NCBI RefSeq assembly: GCF_022695515.1
Contig: NZ_JALDPT010000024.1
Location: forward strand, 22,525-86,524
DNA: 64,000 bases
Source of the DNA: Phenylobacterium aquaticum
GTDB lineage: Bacteria > Pseudomonadota > Alphaproteobacteria > Caulobacterales > Caulobacteraceae
Direction: 5' to 3'
Part shown: positions 1 through 8,910 of the stretch, in pieces
Layout of the letters: each line of letters opens with the position of its first letter
How positions within the stretch are numbered: position 1 is the first letter of the stretch
The notes under the pieces: generated by a model
The model's database searches: none
Told to the model about the DNA's origin: nothing
What the model saw: only the letters and a program-made list of their open reading frames with translations
Position numbers and translations under genes: made by a program

Positions 1-314
1 CGCATCACCGCGAGGTCGAGCACCATATGGGCCATCACGGCCTGCGCGACCGCTTCCACGCGGTGGTGGCGCACGGCGACTACGCCCGGCCTAAGCCCAA
101 TCCGGATCCCTACCTGCTCGCCGCCGAGCGGCTGGGGGTCGCGCCGCATCTGTGCCTGGCCCTTGAGGACAGCCACAACGGCGTCCGCGCCGCGGCGGCG
201 GCCGGCATGATGACGGTGATGGTGCCCGACATGCTGCATCCCACCGACGAGATGCGCGAGCTCTGCGTCCGCATCGCCACCGACCTGCACGAGGTGCGGG
301 GCTGGCTCGGCTAG
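1..314 (+). CDS. HAD-family phosphatase, beta-phosphoglucomutase-like (5' end outside window)
   Basis: The frame is open from the first bases of the window, so the N-terminal part, with the nucleophile Asp motif, lies upstream and is not seen. The visible roughly 103 residues hold the C-terminal HAD motifs: a KPNPDPYLLAAERLGV segment (motif III Lys followed by the usual P-x-P-x-x-Y/F) and LALEDSHNGVRAAAAAGM (motif IV acidic pair plus the S-x-x-G stretch). This layout is typical of beta-phosphoglucomutase or GPP/YniC-like sugar-phosphate phosphatases. The substrate cannot be told from this part. It converges with the GNAT gene and the two stop codons overlap at 311-314. Confidence 0.85.
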   Translation, partial: HHREVEHHMGHHGLRDRFHAVVAHGDYARPKPNPDPYLLAAERLGVAPHLCLALEDSHNGVRAAAAAGMMTVMVPDMLHPTDEMRELCVRIATDLHEVRGWLG

Positions 315-850
315 AGCTCGATCCAGAAGTGCATGGCCTCTTCGCCTGGCCGCCAGATGTGCGGGACGGTCTGGGTGTGAACCCCGCCGTTCTTCTGGAT
401 GACACGGATCGAATGCGAGTTGCTGGGATTCACGGTCAGCAGCACGCGCTTCAAGGGAAGGTTCGCGCGGATCCAGTCGAGGCCGGCCGCCAGGGCGGCG
501 CTCGCGTGACCCTGGCCGCGGGCTGACGGGCGCATAGCGTAGCCCACGTGGCCGCCGACCCTCGACAGGCTCTCGTTGAGCTCATGGCGCACATGCACTG
601 TGCCCAAGAACCGGTAGTTCTCCACCCACCACAGAGCCGTCCACGGCATGGCTTGGCCAAGGGAGCCGTCCGGCTGGACGAAGGTGTCCGGCGGATTGAG
701 CTGGCTGTCCAGGAAGGCGAGGGGATCAGCCTCAACCTCGGCGATGCTCTTAGGCGTCTCGGGGCGCAGGTTGTCGCGGCTGTAGCCCTCATGCAGGGCC
801 TCAAGGAACGAGGCCATGTAGCGGACATGCGGGACGACCAGCTCAGCCAA
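311..850 (-). CDS. GNAT-family N-acetyltransferase
   Basis: 179 residues. The central part carries the acetyl-CoA binding signature of GNAT proteins (RPSARGQGHASAALAAGLDW, the R/Q-x-x-G-x-G/A loop), followed by a strand and an N-x-x-S-x-x-V-x-x-K-N-G stretch like the C-terminal half of the COG3981/RimJ-like acetyltransferases. The acceptor substrate is unknown. It starts 2 bases after the hflC stop, so it is probably the last gene of the hflK-hflC transcript, although it has no known link with HflKC. Confidence 0.8.
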   Translation of the reverse strand: MAELVVPHVRYMASFLEALHEGYSRDNLRPETPKSIAEVEADPLAFLDSQLNPPDTFVQPDGSLGQAMPWTALWWVENYRFLGTVHVRHELNESLSRVGGHVGYAMRPSARGQGHASAALAAGLDWIRANLPLKRVLLTVNPSNSHSIRVIQKNGGVHTQTVPHIWRPGEEAMHFWIEL

Positions 851-852
851 GG

Positions 853-1743
853 CTATTTCGCGCCCGGCCCGCGCTCGAAGTACTTGAAGAAGGCGCTGTC
901 CGGCGAGAGCACCATGGTCGTGTCGCCCTGTCCGAGCGACGCCTCATAAGCCTGCATGGACCGATAGAAAGCCGCGAAGCTCGGGTCCTTGCCGAAGCTC
1001 TGGGCGAAGATCCGCGTGCGCAGGCCGTCGCCCTGGCCGCGGACGTTCTCGGCCTCCTCGGTGGCGGTGGCGAGCGTGATGGCGACCTCCTTGTTGGCCT
1101 CGGCGATGATCTCGCGCTTCTGCTGTTCGCCGCCGGCGCGGATGCCCGCCGCTTCCTGCTCGCGGCTGGTGCGCATGCGCCGGAACACCGCCTCCTGATT
1201 GCCCTGGGGCAGGTCGGCGCGCTTGATCCGGACGTCGATGATTTCGATGCCCAGGCCCGAGGCCTTGGCCCGGGTCTCGACGTCGCGCTTGGTGGCGGCC
1301 ATCAGGTCGCCGCGCTTGGTCGAGACGATCTGCTCGGTGGTGGCCGAGCCCAGGATCTGGCGCAGGGAGGAATTCACCAGCCGCTCGACGCGGTCCTGGG
1401 CGATCGTCTCGGTGCGCAGGGTCCGGTAGTACTGGAGCGGATTGGAGATCCGGTAGCGAACGAAGGCGTCGACCACCAGGCGCTTCTGGTTGACGTCGAC
1501 GATCTCTTCCTTGTCGGCGACCAGGGGCAGGTTGCGCTTGTCGACCTTGATGACGTTCTCGATGAACGGCGCCTTGAGGTGCAGGCCGGGATCATCGGCG
1601 CCCATGGCGTTGATGACGCGCACGGGCTCTCCGAAGTTCAGCACGATGGCCTGCTCGCGCTGCTCGACCACGAACAGGGTGTTGCTGAGCAGCACGAAGG
1701 CGAAAACGGCCGTGACGAGGGCGGCGATCTGGGCGCGGGTCAT
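853..1743 (-). CDS. hflC: HflC, FtsH protease modulator (SPFH protein)
   Basis: 296 residues. An N-terminal membrane anchor (about residues 6-26) is followed by an SPFH/band 7 domain and a coiled-coil tail rich in Glu, Ala and Arg. HflC and HflK form a membrane-anchored periplasmic complex that encloses FtsH and limits its proteolysis. The sequence shows the family's typical VVEQREQAIVLNFGEP start of the SPFH domain and an FRRMRTSREQEAAGIRAGGE helix. Start and stop overlap with hflK as ATGA at 1740-1743, implying translational coupling. Length is normal for the family. Confidence 0.95.
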   Translation of the reverse strand: MTRAQIAALVTAVFAFVLLSNTLFVVEQREQAIVLNFGEPVRVINAMGADDPGLHLKAPFIENVIKVDKRNLPLVADKEEIVDVNQKRLVVDAFVRYRISNPLQYYRTLRTETIAQDRVERLVNSSLRQILGSATTEQIVSTKRGDLMAATKRDVETRAKASGLGIEIIDVRIKRADLPQGNQEAVFRRMRTSREQEAAGIRAGGEQQKREIIAEANKEVAITLATATEEAENVRGQGDGLRTRIFAQSFGKDPSFAAFYRSMQAYEASLGQGDTTMVLSPDSAFFKYFERGPGAK

Positions 1744-2918
1744 CGGGCGGCTCCGGGAATGACGGAGCCCGAGGCCGCGGGGCCGTCGGAGGCCGAGGGC
1801 GGCGGGGCGGCCACGGGCGTATTGCGCGGCTTGAAGACGTCCGGCGGCAGGATGATCGGGGCGCTGGTCCCCTTGCCGTCCACCACCACCTTGTTCGACT
1901 TGGCCAGCACCCGCTGCATGGTCTCGATATAGAGCCTCTGGCGGGTCACGGCCGGCGCGCGGCGATATTCCGCATAGATCTGGTTGAAGCGCGCGGCCTC
2001 GCCCTTGGCCTCGCGCACCGCCTGCTCGCGATAGCCCTCGGCCGACTGGGTGATGGCCGAGGCGTCGCCCTTGGCCTCATTGACCACGCGGTTCTTGTAG
2101 GTGTTGGCCTCGTTGACCTTGCTCTCGGCGTCCTGCTGGGCGTTGGCCACCTGACGGAAGGCGTCGATCACCTCGGCCGGTGGATTGGCGGAGCGGATCT
2201 GGACCTCGACCACGGTGACGCCGGCGCCCCAGCGGTCCAGGGTCTTCTGCATCAATTCGGCCGTCTCGATCTGCACCTGGCCTCGGCCGCTGGTCATGAT
2301 CGAGCCCAGGGTGGTCTTGCCGATCACCTCGCGCATGGCGCTCTCGGCGGCGGCCTGAACGCCGTCGTTCGGGTCGCGCACGGTGAAGAGATAGGCGGCC
2401 GCGTCGCTGACCCGCCAGGTCACGCTGAAGTCCAGGTCGACGATGTTCTCGTCGCCGGTCAGCATCAGGCTCTGCTCGGGCGCGTCCGTGCTGCCTGATC
2501 CGCCGATGTCGGTTCGGTTCAGGCTGGTCACCGCGACCTTCTCGACCGCCTCGATGGGGGAGGGCAGGTGATAGCGCAGGCCGGGCGATTCCGAGCGGGT
2601 GTAGCGGCCGAAGGTGGTCACCACCGCCTGCTCGTTAGACTGGACCACATAGAGGCCGGACAGCGCCCAGATCCCGAAGGCCACGGCGGCGACAATCACC
2701 GCCACGCCGGAGCGCGGCGCGCCCGGACCGCCCAGCAGGCCGCGGAAGCGGCGCATGGCGTCGTCGAAGGAGGGCGGGATGTCGGGCCCGCCGGGCCGGC
2801 GCGGACCTCCGGGCCCGCCAGGGCCACGGCCGCCGCGGGGCGGATCGCGTCGTTCCCCGTCGCCGCCGTTGGACGGCGATCCCCAGGGGCCGGGGTTTGC
2901 ATTGTCATTCCAGGGCAT
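1740..2918 (-). CDS. hflK: HflK, FtsH protease modulator (SPFH protein)
   Basis: 392 residues from the ATG at 2918. This start was preferred over an in-frame upstream Met because MPWNDNANPGPWG is the usual HflK N-terminus. The first roughly 60 residues are a Gly/Pro/Arg-rich cytoplasmic stretch; one membrane segment follows at about 72-92, then the SPFH domain (VVQSNEQAVVTTFGRYT) and a long coiled coil (NEAKGDASAITQSAEGYREQ). It is the partner of HflC in the FtsH-regulating complex. hflK is first in the operon and diverges from mrp; the 134-base gap at 2919-3052 should hold both promoters, but no clear element was recognised. Confidence 0.94.
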   Translation of the reverse strand: MPWNDNANPGPWGSPSNGGDGERRDPPRGGRGPGGPGGPRRPGGPDIPPSFDDAMRRFRGLLGGPGAPRSGVAVIVAAVAFGIWALSGLYVVQSNEQAVVTTFGRYTRSESPGLRYHLPSPIEAVEKVAVTSLNRTDIGGSGSTDAPEQSLMLTGDENIVDLDFSVTWRVSDAAAYLFTVRDPNDGVQAAAESAMREVIGKTTLGSIMTSGRGQVQIETAELMQKTLDRWGAGVTVVEVQIRSANPPAEVIDAFRQVANAQQDAESKVNEANTYKNRVVNEAKGDASAITQSAEGYREQAVREAKGEAARFNQIYAEYRRAPAVTRQRLYIETMQRVLAKSNKVVVDGKGTSAPIILPPDVFKPRNTPVAAPPPSASDGPAASGSVIPGAAR

Positions 2919-3052
2919 GGTCGCGTCGTCTGACTTCTGATCTCGGCGCGGCCGCGTCGCACAGGTCCCCGAGCGGACTTGTAAACCGGCGCTGTCAGCC
3001 GGATATGAGGCGGCCCCACCGGCAAAGCAAGACAAAGCCCGACAAAGACCTC

Positions 3053-4167
3053 ATGACCCCTGACGCCCCTCTCGACCGCGCCGGCCTGATGGCCGTGCTG
3101 AACCAGGTGATCGATCCGCGGAGCGGGCAGGGATTGTCCGACGCCGGACTGGTCCGTGGCCTGATCCTCGCGCCCGGCCGGCGGGCTTCATGCTCGAGGT
3201 TCCCGCCGATCAGGTCGAGCAGTACGCCCCGGTGCGCGACGCCGCCGAGACGCTGCTGGCCGGCCTGCCCGGCGTCACCCGCGCCCAGGTGGTGCTGACC
3301 GCCGAGGCGCCGCCCGCCCCGCCGCCCGGACCGGGCGTCACCCGGGTCCGTAAGGGCGCCCGCCTCGCCCACGACCCCCAGGCCCAGCCCGCGCCGCCGG
3401 CCGAGGCCGAGCGTCCCGCCCATGTGAAAAAGGTCATCGCCGTGGCCAGCGGCAAGGGCGGGGTCGGCAAGTCGACCATTTCGGTGAATCTCGCCGTGGC
3501 CCTGGCCCGCCAGGGCCTGCGGGTCGGCCTGCTGGACGCCGACGTCTATGGCCCCTCGGCTCCGCGCATGCTGGGGGTCGATGGCGAGCCCGGATTCGGG
3601 CCGGAGAAGAAGCTGATCCCGCTGGAGGCCTGGGGCATCAAGGTGATGTCCATCGGCTTCCTGGTCGATGAGGCGGCGCCGATGATCTGGCGGGGACCCA
3701 TGGCCTCCTCCGCCGCGCGCCAGATGGTGCATGACGTGGCCTGGGGCTCGGCCGCGGAGCCCCTCGACGTGCTGGTCGTCGACCTGCCGCCCGGCACCGG
3801 CGACATCCAGCTGACCCTGGTCCAGAAGCTGAAGCTGGACGGGGTGATCATTGTCTCCACGCCCCAGGAGATCGCCCTCATCGACGCCCGCCGGGCCGCG
3901 GCCATGTACGTCAAGACCGCTACCCCGATCCTGGGCGTGGTCGAGAACATGGCCTGGTTCGTCGATGCATCAGGCGCCCGCATCCCGATCTTCGGCGAGG
4001 GCGGGGCCAGGGCCGAGGCCGCCAAGCTGGGCGTGCCCCTGCTGGCCGAGATCCCGCTCGACATGGCGCTGCGCCAGGCCTGCGACGACGGCAAGCCCGT
4101 GGTCGCCACCGCCCCCGACAGTGCCTCGGCCCAGGTCTTCGCGGCGATGGCCAAGCTGCTGAGCTGA
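3053..4167 (+). CDS. Mrp/ApbC-type Fe-S cluster carrier ATPase, frameshifted as sequenced
   Basis: This P-loop NTPase delivers Fe-S clusters to apoproteins. The N-terminal DUF59/MIP18-like part (MAVLNQVIDPRSGQGLSD) is in the frame that starts at 3053. The rest (MLEVPADQVEQY onward, then Walker A ASGKGGVGKST and the VVDLPPGTGD motif) is in another frame from about 3181. Adding one G near 3180-3181 joins them as ILAPGRAGFMLEVP, giving a normal 371-residue protein. Without that, translation could begin only at the internal ATG at 3190 and would lose half of the N-terminal domain. The position where many Mrp proteins carry CxxC reads ENMAWFVDASGARI here, so those cysteines are absent. Family assignment is firm; the frameshift is probably a sequencing error. 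Confidence 0.88.
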
Positions 4168-4168
4168 A

Positions 4169-4191
4169 CCCTCGCCCCCAGGGGGCGAGGG
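4169..4191. terminator. Bidirectional hairpin terminator candidate
   Basis: A perfect inverted repeat with 11-base arms (CCCTCGCCCCC and GGGGGCGAGGG) is separated by one A; in practice a few central pairs would open to form the loop. It sits between the convergent ends of mrp (stop at 4167) and the first MFS gene (stop at 4202). There is no U-tract on either side, so strength is uncertain. Confidence 0.6.
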
Positions 4192-4201
4192 CAGAGCGTT
4201 C

Positions 4202-5632
4202 CTATCGCACCGGCGCGGTTCCGCCGGGACCCGTCGACAGGCCCGACAGCGGTTCGGCCTCCAGGGCTTCGGTGAGCGCGGCGTCGCGGTCATCGAGCTG
4301 GCGGCGGATGTCGGCGTGGCGGTCCTTGTCCAGCTTGTAGCCGAAGAACAGCGCGCCCCCGACCAGCACCAGGATGATCGGCGCGAAGAGGTAGCACATC
4401 TCCAGGCCGTGGATGGCGGCCTCGGTGTTCACCGCCTCGTCCTTCGCGTTGTAGCCGACCGCCGCCAGGATCGGGAAGACGATGGCCACGGTGATCGAGG
4501 AGCCGAACTTCTGGGTCACCGTGACCAGGGCGTAGAGCAGGCCGGCCTGGTTCTGGCCGGTCTCCAGGCGGATCTGGTCGGAGATGTCGGCGACCATGGC
4601 GCGGATCAGCAGCACGAAGGCCGAGGCGCAGAAGCCGACAGCGAACATGCCGACCGCCGTCATGGCGAACTCGGCCTTGGGCAGGGCCATCAGGGCGGTC
4701 TGGCAGATGGCGTAGCAGACGCAGGCGATCTGCAGAGTGCGGTGCTTGCCGAGCTTCTGGGCGATGCGCGCCCAGACCGGCGCCCCCACGAGGCCGGCGC
4801 CGATATAGGGGATCAGCAGCAGGCTGACCTCCTTGATCGGGAAGCCTTTCGCGTCGTGGAAGAAGAAGATGTAGATCGGCGAGGTGGTGCCGGGACCCAG
4901 CACCAGGAACAGGTCGGCCAGCACCAGGCGGAACATGCCGGGCGTGGTGAACACCGCCAGATAGTCCTTCAGACCCGCGGCCTTGTGGTCCGTCGCCGCC
5001 GGCTTCTCCGGTGCGAAGAACACGCTGGCGGCGGTGGTGAAGGGCAACAGGCCGATGATGATCCAGGCGATGGCCGACATGCTCTCGCCCTTGCCGGGCT
5101 GGATCGCGCCGTGGGTCAGGATCGGGGTCATCAGGAGGCTGACCGAGCCCATGACGCCGACCGCCTGCATCCAGCCATAGATGCGGCTGCGCTCGTTGTA
5201 GCCGGTGGCGAGCGCCGCGGCCCAGGCGGCGTGCGACAGGGTGACGATCGAGGTGCCGGTATAGATGATCAGCAGCCAGGTGATCAGATAGCTGACCCCG
5301 GCGTCCACCGGCGGATTGAGGATCTTGTAGGTGGCGTAGGCGAGCAGCGGGACGCCCAGCGCGAACCAGACCCGATAGCGGCCGAACCGCGTGCGGGTGC
5401 GGTCCATGCCGAAGCCGATGATCAGGTCGAAGCCGATGTCGATCAGCCGCACCAGGGCCACGGCCCCGGCGACGGCGGTGAGCGCGATGCCGAGGTGGCC
5501 GGCATAGAAGCGCGGCAGATAGGTTCCCAGGATCAGCTGCAGCATGACGGCGGGAATGCCGGCGCTGGCGAAGGCGAATATGGTGGGCGTCGACAGCCGA
5601 CCAGCCGCCGGGGAGGCGGAGGGATTGGACAC
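4202..5632 (-). CDS. MFS transporter, GPH sugar:cation symporter type (first of three tandem paralogs)
   Basis: 476 residues with about 12 membrane segments. The segment DRTRTRFGRYRVW, between the second and third pairs of helices, matches the GPH (melibiose/xyloside:cation) signature. The C-terminal part shares HGLEMCYLFAPIILV and YKLDKDRHADIRRQLDDRDA with its two neighbours. I chose the GTG start at 5632 because GAGGAG lies 7 bases upstream; an in-frame ATG at 5653 adds seven residues and lacks a site. Substrate is unknown; glycosides are plausible by family. The gene ends beside a hairpin at 4169-4191. Confidence 0.85.
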   Translation of the reverse strand: MSNPSASPAAGRLSTPTIFAFASAGIPAVMLQLILGTYLPRFYAGHLGIALTAVAGAVALVRLIDIGFDLIIGFGMDRTRTRFGRYRVWFALGVPLLAYATYKILNPPVDAGVSYLITWLLIIYTGTSIVTLSHAAWAAALATGYNERSRIYGWMQAVGVMGSVSLLMTPILTHGAIQPGKGESMSAIAWIIIGLLPFTTAASVFFAPEKPAATDHKAAGLKDYLAVFTTPGMFRLVLADLFLVLGPGTTSPIYIFFFHDAKGFPIKEVSLLLIPYIGAGLVGAPVWARIAQKLGKHRTLQIACVCYAICQTALMALPKAEFAMTAVGMFAVGFCASAFVLLIRAMVADISDQIRLETGQNQAGLLYALVTVTQKFGSSITVAIVFPILAAVGYNAKDEAVNTEAAIHGLEMCYLFAPIILVLVGGALFFGYKLDKDRHADIRRQLDDRDAALTEALEAEPLSGLSTGPGGTAPVR

Positions 5633-5766
5633 GGGGCGTCTCCTCAAAATCAATGGTCGCCCTCTGACGGGGCGCTAATGATCGGAAACAGACCGTGCGG
5701 TCGGCGTTTGCGCAAGCCCCTTTCGGCGGTTCCGGCGCCGTACCCGGCGCCAGAACCGATCCGGGA

Positions 5767-7185
5767 TCAGCGCTGATTGGCGGCCGGAGGCTCCCCGCCC
5801 AGGCTGATGCCCGAGGCGGTGGTCAGCTGGGCGGCCTCGGCGGCGAGCGCATCGCGGATATCCAGCTGGCGGCGCACCTCGCCGTGGCGGTTGGCGTCGA
5901 GCTTCCAGCCGATGAAGGCCGCGCCGCCCAGGAACACCAGCAGGATGGGGGCGAAGACGTAGCAGAGCTCCAGGCCGTGGATGGCGTCGGGCGTGTTCAC
6001 CGCGCCTTCCTTGGGGTTGTAGCCCACCAGCTGCAGCACGGTGTAGCTGACCGTCACGGTGATCGCCGCGCCGATCTTCTGGGTGGTGGTGACCAGGGCG
6101 TAGAGCAGGCCGGCCCGCTCCTTGCCGGTCTCCAGCCTGACCTCGTCGGCCACGTCGGCGACCATGGCGCGCACGATCGGCACGAAGCCCGAGGCGACGA
6201 AGCCCACGCCGAACATGCCGGGAATGGCGAGCGACATGGTGGCCGGCGGAATGATCATCAGCATCGACTGGGCGACCGCGTAGGCGACGGCCGAGACCAT
6301 CAGCGCCCGGTGCTTGCCGGTCTTCTGGGCGAGCCAGCCCCAGAACATCGAGCCGACCAGGCCGGCGGCGATGTAGAACAGCAGCAGGATCGAGGTCTGG
6401 GGCCCGGTGTAGTGGCGGGCGTCGTGGAAGAAGAACAGGTACAGGGCCGCAGTGGTGCCCGGGCCGAGCGCGATGACGAAGTCGGCGAACACCAGGCGCA
6501 GCATTTCCGGGCGGGTGATCAGGGCCCAGTAGTCGGCCAGCCGCACCCGCTCCTCGCTGTCGCTGGGCGGCGCGATCCGCTCCGGCGTGACCAGCACGCA
6601 CAGCAGCACGGTCAGGGGCGTCGTGATGATCAGGAACCAGCCCATGGCCCCGACCCCGCCATGCGCCCCGGCGGGCTTGCCGGCCAGCAGCAGGGGCAGC
6701 AGCAGGATCATCACCGAGCCCAGCACGCCGACGGCCTGGATCACCCCATAGACCCGGCTGCGGTCGTGATAGCCCGTGGCGATCGAGGCGCCCCAGGCGG
6801 CCTGGGCCAGGGTCAGGATCGACACCCCCACATAGAGGATCAGGAGCCAGGTGATCAGGTAGCCGAGGCTGATCCCGGGGCTCGCCAGGAACAGCATGTA
6901 GGTCGCCGCCATCACGATCGGGGCGCCCAGCACCAGCCAGGGCCGGTAGCGGCCAAAGCCGATCTTGGTGCGGTCCATGGCCAGGCCCAGCAGCGGGTCG
7001 ACCGCCATGTCGATCAGGCGGACGATGCCGAAGGCCGCGCCCACGGCGCCCAGGGTCAGGCCGATATGGCTGGTGAAGAACCGGGGCAGATAGACCCCCA
7101 TGACGAGCGCGATGGCCGCGATCGGCGCCGCCGTGGCGCTGAAGGCTGAAACCACGGGCAGGGATAGGCGCGGACTGCCGGCCAT
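5767..7185 (-). CDS. MFS transporter, GPH sugar:cation symporter type (second of three)
   Basis: 472 residues with about 12 membrane segments. It carries the GPH-type loop DRTKIGFGRYRPWLVLGAP and the shared C-terminal motif HGLELCYVFAPILLVFLGG. It looks like a duplicate of the genes on either side. The roughly 134-base spacer to the upstream-encoded first paralog and 150 bases on the other side suggest each may have its own promoter. Substrate not assignable from sequence. Confidence 0.86.
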   Translation of the reverse strand: MAGSPRLSLPVVSAFSATAAPIAAIALVMGVYLPRFFTSHIGLTLGAVGAAFGIVRLIDMAVDPLLGLAMDRTKIGFGRYRPWLVLGAPIVMAATYMLFLASPGISLGYLITWLLILYVGVSILTLAQAAWGASIATGYHDRSRVYGVIQAVGVLGSVMILLLPLLLAGKPAGAHGGVGAMGWFLIITTPLTVLLCVLVTPERIAPPSDSEERVRLADYWALITRPEMLRLVFADFVIALGPGTTAALYLFFFHDARHYTGPQTSILLLFYIAAGLVGSMFWGWLAQKTGKHRALMVSAVAYAVAQSMLMIIPPATMSLAIPGMFGVGFVASGFVPIVRAMVADVADEVRLETGKERAGLLYALVTTTQKIGAAITVTVSYTVLQLVGYNPKEGAVNTPDAIHGLELCYVFAPILLVFLGGAAFIGWKLDANRHGEVRRQLDIRDALAAEAAQLTTASGISLGGEPPAANQR

Positions 7186-7335
7186 GGACGTCTCCGAAAT
7201 CTAGTGGCGCGAATGAAATGCGCCGTCGTTGAAAATGGTCCGGACGACCGAGCCTGAATCAGGCCCCGACGAACCGGCGAATAAGGCGGCAACAGACCCC
7301 GCGCGGCGACCGCGCGCAAGGGGCGGCGGCGCGGA

Positions 7336-8747
7336 TCAGCGGCTCTCCACGAGGGTCTGGGCGGGCTCAGAGGTCAGGCCCTCCAGCACGGGCGCCTCGT
7401 CATAGAGGGCGTCGCGGGCGTCCAGCTCGGCGCGGATCTCCGCGTGCCGCTCGGCGCTCAGCTTGTAGCCGACGAAGCAGGCGCCTCCGAGCGCCACGAA
7501 CAGGATCGGTCCCGACAGGAAGGCGATCTCCAGGCCGCGGATGGCGTCGGCCGTGTTGACCGCATGCTCCTTGGGGTCGAAGCCGATCCGCGCCAGCACG
7601 CTGTAGGTCAGGAAGATCGAGAAGGCGCCGGCCACCTTGGAGGTCATGGAGGTGAGCGCATAGAGCAGGCCGATCTGCTCCTTGCCGCCGTGCAGCCGCA
7701 CCTCGTCGCCCACATCGGCGGTGATGGCGCGGGTGGTGACCGTGAAGCCGGCGGCCAGGAAGCCGGTCAGGAACATGACCGGCGCGGCCGCCAGGGCCTG
7801 GCCCCTGGGCAGGGCGAGCAGCGAGAGCAGGGTGAGCGAATAGAGGCCGGTGATGGCCATCATCGCCCGGTGCTTGCTGATCCGCGTGGCCAGCCAGCCA
7901 AGTGCGGCGCGACCACCCCGGCCAGGATGTAGACCACCAGCAGCAGATTGGCCTGATTGACCGTGTAGCCGCGGCTGTCCTTGGAGAAATAGATGTAGAG
8001 CGCGCTCATCCAGCCCGGGCCCAGGGCCAGGCACAGATCGGCGGCCATGATCCGCCAGACATTGCCGTGCCGGAACAGGCCCGCATAGTCGGCCAGGCGA
8101 TAGCGCGCCTCGGACTGCTGGCGGGTGATCTTCTCCGGCGTGCGCCAGACCACCACGCCCACCGCCAGCGGGGTCATGGCGATCAGGAACCAGCCCATGG
8201 CGCGGACGCCCTCGCCCTCTTCGAACCCCTGGCGGTGCATGACGATCGGAATGATCAGCACCATCACCGAGCCGAGCACGCCGACCGCGGCCATGATCCC
8301 GAAGATCCGGGCCCGCTCGTTGTAGCTGGTGGCGAGGGACGCGGCCCAGGCGGAGTGCGACAGGATCAGGATCGAGGTCCCGAGGTACATGACCAGCAGC
8401 CAGACCATCAGATAGGACCGGCCGACGCCTGGTGGGGCCATGAACAACATGTAGAGGGCGGCCATCAGGATCGGGGCGCCGATCAGGGTCCAGAGCCGAT
8501 AGCGGCCGAACCGCGTGCGGGTGCGGTCCATGATCACGCCGAGCGCCGGGTCGAGGGGAATGTCGATCAGCCGCACCAGGGCGAAGGCGCCGCCGACCAC
8601 GGTCAGGCTGACCCCCAGGTGGCTGGCGAAATAGCGGGGCAGGTGGACGGCGACCGCGAGCACTAGGGCCGCGAGCGGCAGGCTGGTGCCGGAAAAGGCG
8701 AGAATGGTCGGCAGCGAGAGCCTCGCCGCCGTCGGGGCCTGGGACAA
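7336..8747 (-). CDS. MFS transporter, GPH sugar:cation symporter type (third of three), frameshifted as sequenced
   Basis: The N-terminal two-thirds (LSLPTILAFSGTSLPLAALV, then DRTRTRFGRYRLW) are in one frame and end soon after VVYILAGVV. The C-terminal third (GWLATRISKHRAMMAITGLY to the shared ANTADAIRGLEIAF-like end) is in another frame. The switch lies between about 7890 and 7915, and a missing base there would restore the reading seen in both paralogs. The start is a TTG at 8747 with GGGAGGA 7 bases upstream; an upstream in-frame ATG at 9065 lies inside the neighbouring SDR gene and was rejected. Restored length is about 470 residues, equal to the other two copies. Confidence 0.8.
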
Positions 8748-8910
8748 ATGCGCTTCCTCCCGCCTCCGGCCCCTGTTTCGGCGCCTGGATGCGTGGAACG
8801 AGTTACGCCCGGCCAACCCCGCCCGTGCAAGAGGTTTTATGTTACCGAAACGCAAGACGGGCGACCTTTCGGCCGCCCGTCGAACAGTGTTCGGATTGTA
8901 TAGAGGGCGA

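Noticed and set aside
4316..5776. Long open frame on the plus strand across the first MFS gene, and similar long antisense frames at 12889-14850, 16822-18789, 54694-56427 and 58681-60855
   Set aside because: They are mirror frames of real genes in GC-rich DNA: composition is dominated by Gly, Arg, His, Asp and Gln, with no motifs and no ribosome-binding site.
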